Origin: Leptolyngbyaceae cyanobacterium clean351
GTDB taxonomy: Bacteria > Cyanobacteriota > Cyanobacteriia > DAIDHW01
Assembly: GCA_027451865.1 (NCBI GenBank)
Contig: DAIDHW010000001.1
Coordinates: 306,995-370,994 of the forward strand
DNA: 64,000 bases
Direction of reading: 5' to 3'
Made by a program: the position numbers and the translations under genes. Positions 1 through 7,466 of the stretch are shown here, one piece after another. Position 1 is the first letter of the stretch; every line of letters begins with the position of its first letter. Below the pieces are notes generated by a model, which saw nothing but the letters and a program-made list of their open reading frames with translations, made no database searches and was not told where the DNA came from.

Positions 1-222
1 CTGGAGTCGGCCCTGATGTACTCCAGCCTGACCAATCATGATCACCTGGGGTGCATTACGCAGGGTGTTGTAGACGTGTTGTTCAGCGGTCTGCAGGGCA
101 GCCGCAGCTTGCCGCAGATGACGGCGCCATTGCCACATTTGGCTCACCAGCCACCAACACCCCACCATAAGTAGACCATTAATGACTAAAACAGCTGACA
201 GCACAGTCAATCCTGATTCCAT
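1..222 (-). CDS. N-terminus of a membrane-anchored protein, truncated by the window edge
   Basis: An open minus-strand frame of 74 codons starts at ATG (222-220) and runs off the left end of the window. A purine-rich ribosome site (GAAGGG) lies just upstream of the ATG. Residues 4-28 form a hydrophobic segment (TVLSAVLVINGLLMVGCWWL), followed by a basic, Gln/Ala-rich stretch, as in a protein anchored by one N-terminal helix with a cytoplasmic coiled region. I do not recognise the family. Its start is only 28 nt from the preferred start of the divergent cobJ gene, so each promoter must overlap the other gene's 5' end. Confidence 0.55.
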   Translation of the reverse strand, partial: MESGLTVLSAVLVINGLLMVGCWWLVSQMWQWRRHLRQAAAALQTAEQHVYNTLRNAPQVIMIGQAGVHQGRLQ

Positions 223-250
223 GGATTCCCTTCTGCAGGAGTTTATCCCC

Positions 251-2185
251 ATGGGTGTAGTAGCTACTACACCCCAAGGATGTAGTTTACTCCAACCCCT
301 CTGGCGGCGATCCCAGGTTTCCCTGTGGATACCCTCTGAAATTAGCTCCCAATTTCCCCTCGCCCCCACTGAGACCGGCACCCTGTCAGAGTTCCTGACT
401 AGGCTGTGGCCCCAAGCCCAGAGCTTAGTTTTCAGCCTAGCCCTAGGTGCTGTAGTACGTATAATCGTTCCTTTGTTAGAGCATAAACTGTGCGACCCGG
501 GAGTGGTTGTCGTTGATCCCCTAGGCAAGTTTGTTGTGAGCCTATGCGGCGGCCACAGCGGCGGGGCAGACCAGTTAACGGTCCTGTTGGCCAGGCTCCT
601 GGGGGCTACACCGGTACTGACAGGAGCAGCTCAAACCCACGGTTTGGTAATCGATCAACTAGGCAGTCCTTTTGGGTGGCGGCGGGGTCAGGGAGAATGG
701 ACAGCTGTTAGCGCTGCTGCCGCCCGTCGGGAGCCGATCCAGGTGATCCAAACTGCAGGCTCCACCCTATGGCGGGAAGGTTTACCTGGGGGTCATCCCT
801 TACGGTTTGGCCCAGACCACCAGGCTCTCACTGCCCAGGTGGTGATTAGCCCAGCCCAACCGGCTCCCAGTTCACCAAACCTACCTCGGGTGCACTGGCA
901 CCCCCGCGTTCTCTGGATTGGGGTTGGTTGTGTGCGGGGGGCTGCCAAAAGCCTGATCGCCGATTGCATAGACCAACTCCTCCACGCTCACCAGCTAGCC
1001 CCCGAGGCGGTGGCGGGCGTGGCCACCCTAGACCTAAAGGCTGACGAACCGGGCCTAGTCGAACTCTGTCAAGAGCGCGCTTGGCCCCTGCGGTCCTTTA
1101 GCCCCGACCAATTGTCTCAGGTCTCGGTACCTCACCCCTCGTCAGTAGTGCAAAATGCCGTGGGGACTCCCAGTGTGGCGGAGGCGGCGGCTCTCCAAGG
1201 GGCGGGAGTTGTCCAGCTACGAGTCCCCAAACAGGTCTACCGGGCTGCCCAAGGATCGGTCACCTTAGCCATCGCCCAGGCGGACTATGAGTATTCCGAC
1301 CGCCCGGGACGGCTTTGGTTAGTAGGCACGGGACCGGGAGACCCAGGGCAAGTCACCCCCGCTGCCCAAGGCGCACTCAGCTTGGCAGAGGTAATTATTG
1401 GCTACGATTTATACCTGGAATTGATTCGTCCCCTTACCCGCCCCGGTCAAATCCTGCTTGCCTGGCCGATCACCCAAGAACGGCAACGCGCTGAACAGGC
1501 CATTAGTTTAGCCCGTCGGGGGTTGACGGTGGCGGTGGTCTCCTCGGGAGACTGCGGGGTCTACGGTATGGCGGGCTTAGTTTTGGAGTTGCTCCAGGCC
1601 CAAGGGTGGGATGGAACAACGCCTCAAGTAGAGGTTTTCCCCGGCATCAGTGCTCTCCAAGCGGTTGCCTCGCGGTTGGGAGCTCCCTTGATGCAGGATT
1701 TTTGCGCTATTAGCCTCAGCGATCTCCTAGTTCCCTGGGAGGTAATTGAAGGGCGGCTCCAAGCGGCAGCCCAAGGAGATTTTGTGACAGTCATATATAA
1801 TCCTCGCTCTGAACGGCGGCAGGCTCCCCTGGCAAGAGCCCAGAGAATTTTCCTGGACCATCGCCCCCCAGAAACACCTGCAGCTATAGTACGTTGTGCC
1901 TACCGAGACCAGGAGCAGGTGATTATTACCTCCCTAGCTGAGCTGCTCGACCATCCTGTAGACATGTTAACTACGGTTTTGATTGGTAATCGCCGTACAA
2001 GGGTCCATCAGGGCTGGATGATCACCCCCCGGGGCTACTTAGACCAAAAGTTTATGCATCACCCAGGACACCAAGCTCAGGATAATCGATCCAATCAGAG
2101 CCGGCATGAATCCTTGCACTCTAAATCCGAGGCCAAGACTGCCAACGATCCAAATCGTCAGGGCATTGACCACAAACAAGAATAA
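251..2185 (+). CDS. cobJ: CbiG/CobE-like and precorrin-3B C17-methyltransferase (CobJ/CbiH) fusion
   Basis: This is a bifunctional cobalamin-ring enzyme. Residues ~80-170 resemble the CbiG N-terminal region (VVDPLGKFVVSLCGGHSGG), which opens the lactone ring of cobalt-precorrin-5A. Residues ~218-320 resemble the CbiG C-terminal/CobE domain (LWIGVGCVRGAAKS). Residues ~353-590 are the SAM-dependent CobJ/CbiH methyltransferase, with the family motif LWLVGTGPGDPGQ and a GDCGVYGMAG motif. This fusion is usual in cyanobacteria. I chose ATG 251, preceded by AGGAG at 9 nt, over an upstream ATG at 182 that has no ribosome site. The enzyme-like part ends near MITPRGYLDQK. The remaining ~45 polar residues overlap the convergent holin-like gene and look like a tail created by loss of a stop codon. 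Confidence 0.9.
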   Translation: MGVVATTPQGCSLLQPLWRRSQVSLWIPSEISSQFPLAPTETGTLSEFLTRLWPQAQSLVFSLALGAVVRIIVPLLEHKLCDPGVVVVDPLGKFVVSLCGGHSGGADQLTVLLARLLGATPVLTGAAQTHGLVIDQLGSPFGWRRGQGEWTAVSAAAARREPIQVIQTAGSTLWREGLPGGHPLRFGPDHQALTAQVVISPAQPAPSSPNLPRVHWHPRVLWIGVGCVRGAAKSLIADCIDQLLHAHQLAPEAVAGVATLDLKADEPGLVELCQERAWPLRSFSPDQLSQVSVPHPSSVVQNAVGTPSVAEAAALQGAGVVQLRVPKQVYRAAQGSVTLAIAQADYEYSDRPGRLWLVGTGPGDPGQVTPAAQGALSLAEVIIGYDLYLELIRPLTRPGQILLAWPITQERQRAEQAISLARRGLTVAVVSSGDCGVYGMAGLVLELLQAQGWDGTTPQVEVFPGISALQAVASRLGAPLMQDFCAISLSDLLVPWEVIEGRLQAAAQGDFVTVIYNPRSERRQAPLARAQRIFLDHRPPETPAAIVRCAYRDQEQVIITSLAELLDHPVDMLTTVLIGNRRTRVHQGWMITPRGYLDQKFMHHPGHQAQDNRSNQSRHESLHSKSEAKTANDPNRQGIDHKQE

Positions 2186-2377
2186 CCCCAGGGTCAGGAT
2201 GGTGACGGGCAAGGTGAGCACCACCAGAATCGGGCGCAGAGTAGCATTAGCCAAACCCAAGATGGCGGCGGCCACCAAGGCAGCACCAAATCCATGGACC
2301 TCAAATCCCCGCACCAGGTGGGCAGTGATCAGCAGGGCCAAGGCGGAAATCAACCAAGTGAGAAAAAAGCTAGTCAT
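2039..2377 (-). CDS. Phage holin family 4-like (DUF360-type) small membrane protein
   Basis: The product is 112 residues and almost entirely hydrophobic, with four predicted transmembrane helices (about residues 4-22, 31-48, 52-75 and 88-108). The pattern LANATLRPILVVLTLPVTILTLGLFLFVVNA is recognisable from the Pfam Phage_holin_4_2 family, which is common as a chromosomal gene in cyanobacteria; the function there is unknown. Its last 49 codons lie antisense to the tail of cobJ, and convergent transcription is expected. There is no sign of a prophage nearby, so a lytic role is not implied. Confidence 0.75.
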   Translation of the reverse strand: MTSFFLTWLISALALLITAHLVRGFEVHGFGAALVAAAILGLANATLRPILVVLTLPVTILTLGLFLFVVNALTIWIVGSLGLGFRVQGFMPALIGSIILSLVSWVMHKLLV

Positions 2378-2640
2378 GATAGATAGCTCCGGACAGTTGA
2401 TGAGGTTACTTCTCCATCTTAGGCACGCGCCCCTTTGGTAATCTCCATGCCAGGTTCAGAGCAGACCCCACCAGTCAAGGCTCACCTGAACCTAACCTCA
2501 GCCAAGAAAGCTAACCTAGCGATCCCCATCCGCCTGAGGCTCGACCAGTTAATTGTGTAAAAGCCCCAGAAATTCTGCCCCTCAGGGCAACATCTAACCC
2601 ATAATTGAGAGTGTGGATGAGTAGATATACAGAGGCATCT

Positions 2641-2946
2641 ATGATGGGGGAAGAGTCTCACGCCCAAGGAAAGCTTTCCGGACGAGAGTTACAGGTGCTG
2701 CAATTAGTTGCCGATGGATTGATCAATCAGGATATTGCCAAGCGCTTAGCGATCAGTAAGCGTACAGTGGACAACCACATCAGCAATATTCTCACCAAGA
2801 CCGCCACCGACAACCGGGTAGCGCTGGTGCGCTGGGCCCTGCAGTGGGGGAAGGTTTGTGTAGAAGATGTCAACTGTTGTGCCCTACCCCAACCCAAGGA
2901 CAAGTTGCTCTCCTGCAATCTAAGTCATGGTCATGAACCCAACTGA
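2641..2946 (+). CDS. pedR: Small LuxR-type HTH regulator, PedR-like
   Basis: The 101-residue product is essentially one LuxR/NarL-type DNA-binding domain (residues ~11-68), with LSGRELQVLQLVADG and the recognition helix SKRTVDNHISNIL. It continues into a conserved tail, QWGKVCVEDVNCC. The cysteines at about 73, 79 and 80 match the arrangement in cyanobacterial PedR, a thioredoxin-linked regulator that responds to photosynthetic electron transport. I start at ATG 2641 (AGAGG 6 nt upstream) rather than the in-frame ATG at 2605. The 3' end overlaps the next gene by 20 nt. Assignment to PedR rather than another small LuxR protein is from memory of the family. Confidence 0.72.
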   Translation: MMGEESHAQGKLSGRELQVLQLVADGLINQDIAKRLAISKRTVDNHISNILTKTATDNRVALVRWALQWGKVCVEDVNCCALPQPKDKLLSCNLSHGHEPN

Positions 2947-3211
2947 AACCACCGTGGTGCGCTTAAGTATTCCTGAACTACCCCTGGCGGTCTACCGGGA
3001 GGTAGCTGCTCACCTGCAGCAGGTGGAAGGGGTAACAACCGAGCTACACCCCCAAACCTCTGGGGAATTTAACTACCACCTAAGCCAAGTTGGCAGCATC
3101 TCTGTTGAATATCCTGGGGCTTTTGGTCAGAATCCGCAGCTGCAGGAAATTCTGGATTACTATGGTCAGCGCTTTAGTCCCTGGCAGGTCCTAGACTCCT
3201 CCCACCCATGA
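2927..3211 (+). CDS. Conserved hypothetical protein (94 aa)
   Basis: A small soluble protein that I do not recognise. Its composition is mixed alpha/beta, with no signal peptide or membrane segment. A PELPLAVYREVAAHLQQVEGV helix is followed by strands ending EFNYHLSQVGSISVEYP. It is sandwiched by overlaps: 20 nt with the PedR-like gene upstream and 4 nt (ATGA) with hisS downstream. It is therefore probably co-transcribed and translationally coupled to hisS. An alternative start is the second Met, two codons in. Confidence 0.65.
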   Translation: MVMNPTETTVVRLSIPELPLAVYREVAAHLQQVEGVTTELHPQTSGEFNYHLSQVGSISVEYPGAFGQNPQLQEILDYYGQRFSPWQVLDSSHP

Positions 3212-4506
3212 TCCAATCTCTTCCTGGCACCTTTGACATCCTTCCTGACCAAATTCCCTACTGGGACTACCTGCTATCCACAGCCCGCACCATCCTTTCT
3301 CAAGCGGCCTATCGGGAAATTCGCACTCCCCTGTGCGAGGCGACGGAGTTGTTCCAGCGCAGCATTGGTGAGGCCACAGACGTGGTCGGGAAAGAGATGT
3401 ACACCTTTGAGGACCGGGGGGGCCGCTGGACGACCCTGCGGCCGGAAGGTACCGCTGGAGTTGCCCGCTGCTACGTGGAGCATCACCTGGGATCCTTGGG
3501 TAGACTTCAGCGTCTGTGGTACTCTGGTGCGATGTTTCGCTACGAGCGTCCCCAGGCCGGTCGCCAGCGGCAGTTTCACCAACTAGGGGTGGAGGTTCTA
3601 GGTAGCAGCGATCCCCGGGGAGATGCGGAGGTAATTGCCCTCGCTAACGATATCCTCCAGGCCCTCAAGTTAACGGATTTACACCTGGACCTTAACTCCG
3701 TGGGCACCCCGGAAGACCGCCGAGATTACCGGCAGGCCCTGGTGGACTACCTTAACCCCTACCAAGGGGATCTAGACCCAGACTCCCAAGACCGCCTTGA
3801 GCGTAACCCCCTGCGTATCCTCGACAGCAAGCACCCCCGCACCCAGGAAATTGTCCAGGCTGCCCCTTGTCTGCTGGATTTTCTCAGCCCGGCCTCCCGG
3901 CATCACTTTGATCAAGTCCAATTTCACCTGGAATCTCTGCACATCCCCTACACCATTAATCCCCGACTGGTCCGGGGTTTAGACTACTACACCCATACTG
4001 CCTTCGAAATTAAGTCCTCAGCCCTAGGAGCTCAGGATACCGTCTGCGGCGGGGGCCGCTACGACGGACTGATTGCTCAGTTGGGTGGGGACCCTACCGC
4101 AGCCGTGGGTTGGGCCATGGGCCTGGAGCGTTTAGTTCTCCTCCTCCAAAAGCTCCTACCTCCCCCTCAGGACCCCTTAGACTTTTACCTGATCTCCCGG
4201 GGGCCAGCGGCGGAGGCCCGGGCCATAGTCTTCGCGCGGCAACTGCGCCAGGCGGGTTACGGGGTGGAGCTAGACCTATCCGGCAGTGCCTTCGGAAAAC
4301 AGTTTAAACGGGCAGACCGCAGTGGGGCCGTCGCCTCCCTAGTCCTTGGGGAGCAGGAAGCTCAAACCGGGGCTGTGCAATTGAAATGGCTGGCATCCGG
4401 GCAGCAGCAGTTAGTCCCCCAAGCCCAACTACTCCAAGCGTCTCAGGTGTGGCAAGCCCAACTCAGAAACTCCCTCAATAGCTTGCAGGGGGGCCAGGAT
4501 CCCTAG
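3208..4506 (+). CDS. hisS: Histidyl-tRNA synthetase
   Basis: This class II aminoacyl-tRNA synthetase charges tRNA-His with histidine. The 432 residues contain motif 2 (TTLRPEGTAGVARCY), the two histidine-specific signatures (LVRGLDYYTHTAFE and GGGRYDGL) and motif 3 (AVGWAMGLERL). A C-terminal anticodon-binding domain starts near residue 325 (FYLISRGPAAEARA). Length and domain order are standard. The start overlaps the stop of the 94-residue gene upstream (ATGA), implying coupling. N-terminal IQSLPGTFDILPDQ is typical of the family. Confidence 0.97.
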   Translation: MIQSLPGTFDILPDQIPYWDYLLSTARTILSQAAYREIRTPLCEATELFQRSIGEATDVVGKEMYTFEDRGGRWTTLRPEGTAGVARCYVEHHLGSLGRLQRLWYSGAMFRYERPQAGRQRQFHQLGVEVLGSSDPRGDAEVIALANDILQALKLTDLHLDLNSVGTPEDRRDYRQALVDYLNPYQGDLDPDSQDRLERNPLRILDSKHPRTQEIVQAAPCLLDFLSPASRHHFDQVQFHLESLHIPYTINPRLVRGLDYYTHTAFEIKSSALGAQDTVCGGGRYDGLIAQLGGDPTAAVGWAMGLERLVLLLQKLLPPPQDPLDFYLISRGPAAEARAIVFARQLRQAGYGVELDLSGSAFGKQFKRADRSGAVASLVLGEQEAQTGAVQLKWLASGQQQLVPQAQLLQASQVWQAQLRNSLNSLQGGQDP

Positions 4507-4644
4507 GGGGCATGTCCTTTTAAACATAAAGAGGGGGTCCCGGTTAAGCTTTGGAAACTCTTATGTAATCTTATGTGTTCAGGTTCCCAGGGGCCTAAGG
4601 AGGGGTTACCATAAAATCTGAAGAAAACCCTAAGAGGGCTCTTT

Positions 4645-4854
4645 ATGACTCCAACTGTGCTAAGAAAACTATGGTCGTTGGTAGAAACGACCCAGGCAAG
4701 TTTTCTGTTAAGACTGGATGACGCAGCCCTAGGACAATGGTTATACCGTCAGCTAGAGGCCCAAACCAATCTTGACCGCGATGAGGCTGACAGTCTTAAT
4801 GCCTACATTCGCTCTCGTTTAGTATTAATCCGCGAGTTTGCCCACCAACGCTAA
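4645..4854 (+). CDS. Conserved hypothetical protein (69 aa)
   Basis: A small, probably all-helical soluble protein rich in Leu and charged residues (LVETTQASFLLRLDDAALGQ, then NAYIRSRLVLIREFA). I do not assign a function. It is monocistronic after a 138-nt gap from hisS, with a purine-rich ribosome site (AGAGGG) upstream of ATG 4645. Its stop overlaps the convergent cupB stop by 4 nt. Codon use looks like that of its neighbours, and an uninterrupted helical protein with a ribosome site supports a real gene. Confidence 0.65.
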   Translation: MTPTVLRKLWSLVETTQASFLLRLDDAALGQWLYRQLEAQTNLDRDEADSLNAYIRSRLVLIREFAHQR

Positions 4855-5981
4855 ACCCACTGCCAGGTCAGCACCTGGGAGTCCTGCAGACGATAAACCC
4901 ACTGGCGCAGGTGCAGATGATTTGCCTGCCGCTGCTCGGGGTTGGCAGTATCCAAGGGGTAGGGCAACAGACCCAGAATGGTGGCGGTGGTGACGCAAAA
5001 CATGGATTTTTGGAAACTAATACAGATTTTGACTCTCAGGTCTGCTTCCCCCCGGGTCTGGCTAAGATAGCGCTGGCGCAGGTACGGGGGCAGGTAGTGG
5101 CGCATGTCTTGCATCAGGAGGGTGGGAGGAATGCCCGCCCCTCCTGTAGTGACTGGGTCAGCGTAGAGGGCTCCGTAGGTGAATCTGCTGGGATCGTTGG
5201 AGATTTCCTGAAGCTGAGCATTGTAGGAGACCACACCGAAGAAGGGGGTACCCCGAAAGAAAATTGCCTCCACGTAGGGGATGGCCGCATCGGCTAGGAA
5301 AGTCAGGCCGGCACTGGCGGGGATGATATCGTAGGTGGCTCCATCCAAGGTGACTTGGTATACCAAAGGCTGGCTAGCAGCCGCCACCAGCCCAGCCTTG
5401 ACATGATCTACCACCTCTGGGATGCTACGAACTTCCCCCCGTTCGTAGGCCTCAGCTAGAGTCAAGAACAGGGGGCTCATCACTTGCCAAAACTGCCCCA
5501 GGACATGGTAATAAACCGCTTGGCGCACCTGTTCAAGGAGAAAATCGGGGAACAGCCCCTCGAGCAATCGCATCCCAGGATTAAGCCTTATTTTCTGCGC
5601 AATCGCTAGGTGTGCCAAGGCTATAAATTGCTCCGATTCCAGGTAGGTCTCCAGGCCCCCCCCTCCATGCCACATCATCGTCCTGAGGGTGTATTCGGCG
5701 TACTCATAGTTAATCCGGTCATGCCACCAGTGCTTGAGGAGGCGCTCGAGGGTGACGTGACCGTCAAAATACTTGAAGAAAGGAAACAAGACTAGAAACT
5801 GGCGCTCGGCAATGTCTAGGAGGTTGCGGTAGTAGGCATCTAAGACTACACCGTAGCTTTGGAGGATACCCACCACCTCTTCTAGGTTTTCTGGGGTGTC
5901 AGGTAATAAAGCCTCTCCGGCCTGTAACCGTTCTACTAGTTGGTCTAGGAGGGTCCGGGTTTTGCTTCTAGTTACAGCCAT
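4851..5981 (-). CDS. cupB: CO2 hydration protein CupB/ChpX of the NDH-1MS' complex
   Basis: The 376-residue soluble protein belongs to the ChpX/ChpY (CupB/CupA) family. These proteins bind the distal membrane arm of a specialised NDH-1 and convert CO2 to bicarbonate in an energised, Zn-dependent reaction. The family is recognised by SYGVVLDAYYRNLLDIAERQ, LERLLKHWWHDRINYEYAEY and DAAIPYVEAIFFRGTPFFG. The length favours CupB (~380 aa) over the longer CupA. The start overlaps the ndhD stop by 10 nt, and the order ndhF-ndhD-cup on one strand indicates an operon. The CupB versus CupA decision rests on length and on the absence of a cupS gene. Confidence 0.87.
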   Translation of the reverse strand: MAVTRSKTRTLLDQLVERLQAGEALLPDTPENLEEVVGILQSYGVVLDAYYRNLLDIAERQFLVLFPFFKYFDGHVTLERLLKHWWHDRINYEYAEYTLRTMMWHGGGGLETYLESEQFIALAHLAIAQKIRLNPGMRLLEGLFPDFLLEQVRQAVYYHVLGQFWQVMSPLFLTLAEAYERGEVRSIPEVVDHVKAGLVAAASQPLVYQVTLDGATYDIIPASAGLTFLADAAIPYVEAIFFRGTPFFGVVSYNAQLQEISNDPSRFTYGALYADPVTTGGAGIPPTLLMQDMRHYLPPYLRQRYLSQTRGEADLRVKICISFQKSMFCVTTATILGLLPYPLDTANPEQRQANHLHLRQWVYRLQDSQVLTWQWV

Positions 5982-7453
5982 GGGGAAAAGCTAGATAGGG
6001 TAGACAGAGCAGCCGGGGGTAGGACCAGGGTTGCTTCACTCCAATGCACTAATAGACCGGGCTGAACCCCGAGGATAACAATTATTAACCCTAAAATCAG
6101 GGCGGGAATCCGCTCGGACCAGGTGCTCTCAGGCAGCACTCCCCAGTTCTGGGGCAGGCGGCCAAAGAAGGCCCGGTTAATCAGCAGTAGAAAGTATACG
6201 GAAGTGAGACCCGTGCCGAGAATACATAGAATGGTCTGCCAGGGGAATTGGGCAATACTCCCCCGGAAAACCAGAAATTCACTCACAAAGCCGGCCATCC
6301 CGGGAATTCCAGCGCTAGCCATTACCCCCAGGACCATTAGGGACCCTACAATTGGCAAGCCCCGCTCGGGATTGAGGAGCCCTCGCAGCACCCCTAAGTC
6401 CCGGGTACCAGTTTTTTGGTAGACTACCCCGACCAAAAGGAACAACTGAGCCGAGATCAGACCATGGCTGACCATTTGGAAAACCGTGCCAATTAGACTG
6501 ACAGGTGTAGCTGCAGCTAAGGCCAAGAGAATATAACCCATGTGACCAATGGAACTGTAGGCAACCATTTTCTTCATGTCGGTTTGGGCAATGGCCGTCA
6601 GGGAGCCGTAAAGTACGCCCACCACCGCCCATAGGGCTAATCCTGGGGCTACCACCCGCCAGGCATCACCAAATAGCCCCCAACCAAACCGCATCAGGCC
6701 GTAGGTACCCAACTTCAACAGCACCCCAGCTAGTAGCACAGAAACAGGGGTAGAGGCTTCCACGTGGGCATCCGGCAGCCAGGTGTGGAAGGGTACGAGG
6801 GGAATTTTGATCCCAAATCCCACCAGCAGCAAGCTCAAAAGGACCAGCTGGGCGGCTAGGGGCAAAGGGTGCTTCAAGAGCACTGCGTAGGTAAAAGAGC
6901 CAGTGCCACTCAGCCAAGCCAAACCCAAAAAGGCCGCCAGCACCAGCACTCCAGACACGGCTGTGTAGATGAGGAACTTCATGGCTGCATAACCACGGCG
7001 CTCCCCGCCCCAAATGGCAATCAATAAGTATAAAGGAATTAGTTCTAGTTCATAAAAAAGAAAGAATAATAGCAGATTCTGAGCTAGGAAAGCCCCCGCC
7101 ACAAAACCCATCAGGGATAATAGGAGGGGGTAGTATAGGCGGGGCCGAGGGATTTCCCGGTCACTGCTATAGATAGCGATGCAACCTAGGCAGCTGTTGA
7201 GGATCACCAGGGGTAAGGAAAGACCATCGATGCCCAGGTGATAGGTAAGATCTAAAGCATCAATCCAAGCCCACTGCTCGCTGATCTGCATACCCGCCAA
7301 GCCAGGATCAAAATGCTCCAAGACTAGGATTGTTAATAGGAGATTCAGGCCAGCTATGCCCAGGGCTAGGGAACGAGCATGGGCCCCCGGCCAAAGTGCC
7401 ACTACCAAGGCTCCTAGGCTCGGCAACCAAACCAATCCACTCAGAATCAGCAC
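5972..7453 (-). CDS. ndhD4: NDH-1 subunit D4-type (proton-pumping membrane subunit of the CO2-uptake complex)
   Basis: The 493-residue NuoM-like protein has about 14 transmembrane helices. Hallmarks are YHLGIDGLSLPLVILNSCLG, the Glu-containing FFLFYELELIPLYLLIAIWGG segment (conserved pumping Glu), the TM7-8 region LPDAHVEASTPVSVLLAG and the Lys-containing TDMKKMVAYSSIGHMG. It forms part of the distal membrane arm that the CO2 hydration subunit binds. The start is GTG 7453 with a strong GGAGGAGG ribosome site, 13 nt after the ndhF stop. Pairing with an adjacent ndhF and cupB identifies the D3/D4 class rather than respiratory D1/D2. The D4 choice follows the CupB call. Confidence 0.85.
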   Translation of the reverse strand: MLILSGLVWLPSLGALVVALWPGAHARSLALGIAGLNLLLTILVLEHFDPGLAGMQISEQWAWIDALDLTYHLGIDGLSLPLVILNSCLGCIAIYSSDREIPRPRLYYPLLLSLMGFVAGAFLAQNLLLFFLFYELELIPLYLLIAIWGGERRGYAAMKFLIYTAVSGVLVLAAFLGLAWLSGTGSFTYAVLLKHPLPLAAQLVLLSLLLVGFGIKIPLVPFHTWLPDAHVEASTPVSVLLAGVLLKLGTYGLMRFGWGLFGDAWRVVAPGLALWAVVGVLYGSLTAIAQTDMKKMVAYSSIGHMGYILLALAAATPVSLIGTVFQMVSHGLISAQLFLLVGVVYQKTGTRDLGVLRGLLNPERGLPIVGSLMVLGVMASAGIPGMAGFVSEFLVFRGSIAQFPWQTILCILGTGLTSVYFLLLINRAFFGRLPQNWGVLPESTWSERIPALILGLIIVILGVQPGLLVHWSEATLVLPPAALSTLSSFSPWL

Positions 7454-7466
7454 TCCCCCTCCTCCT

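Noticed and set aside
182..250. Upstream ATG for cobJ adding 23 residues
   Set aside because: It overlaps the divergent gene, has no ribosome site, and adds non-homologous sequence; ATG 251 has AGGAG at good spacing.
2039..2377. Prophage remnant suggested by the holin-like gene
   Set aside because: No endolysin, integrase, att repeats or other phage genes nearby; this family is common on cyanobacterial chromosomes.
2106..2441. 111-residue plus-strand frame overlapping the holin-like gene
   Set aside because: Basic, low-complexity antisense shadow of a clear four-helix membrane protein; no homology signal.
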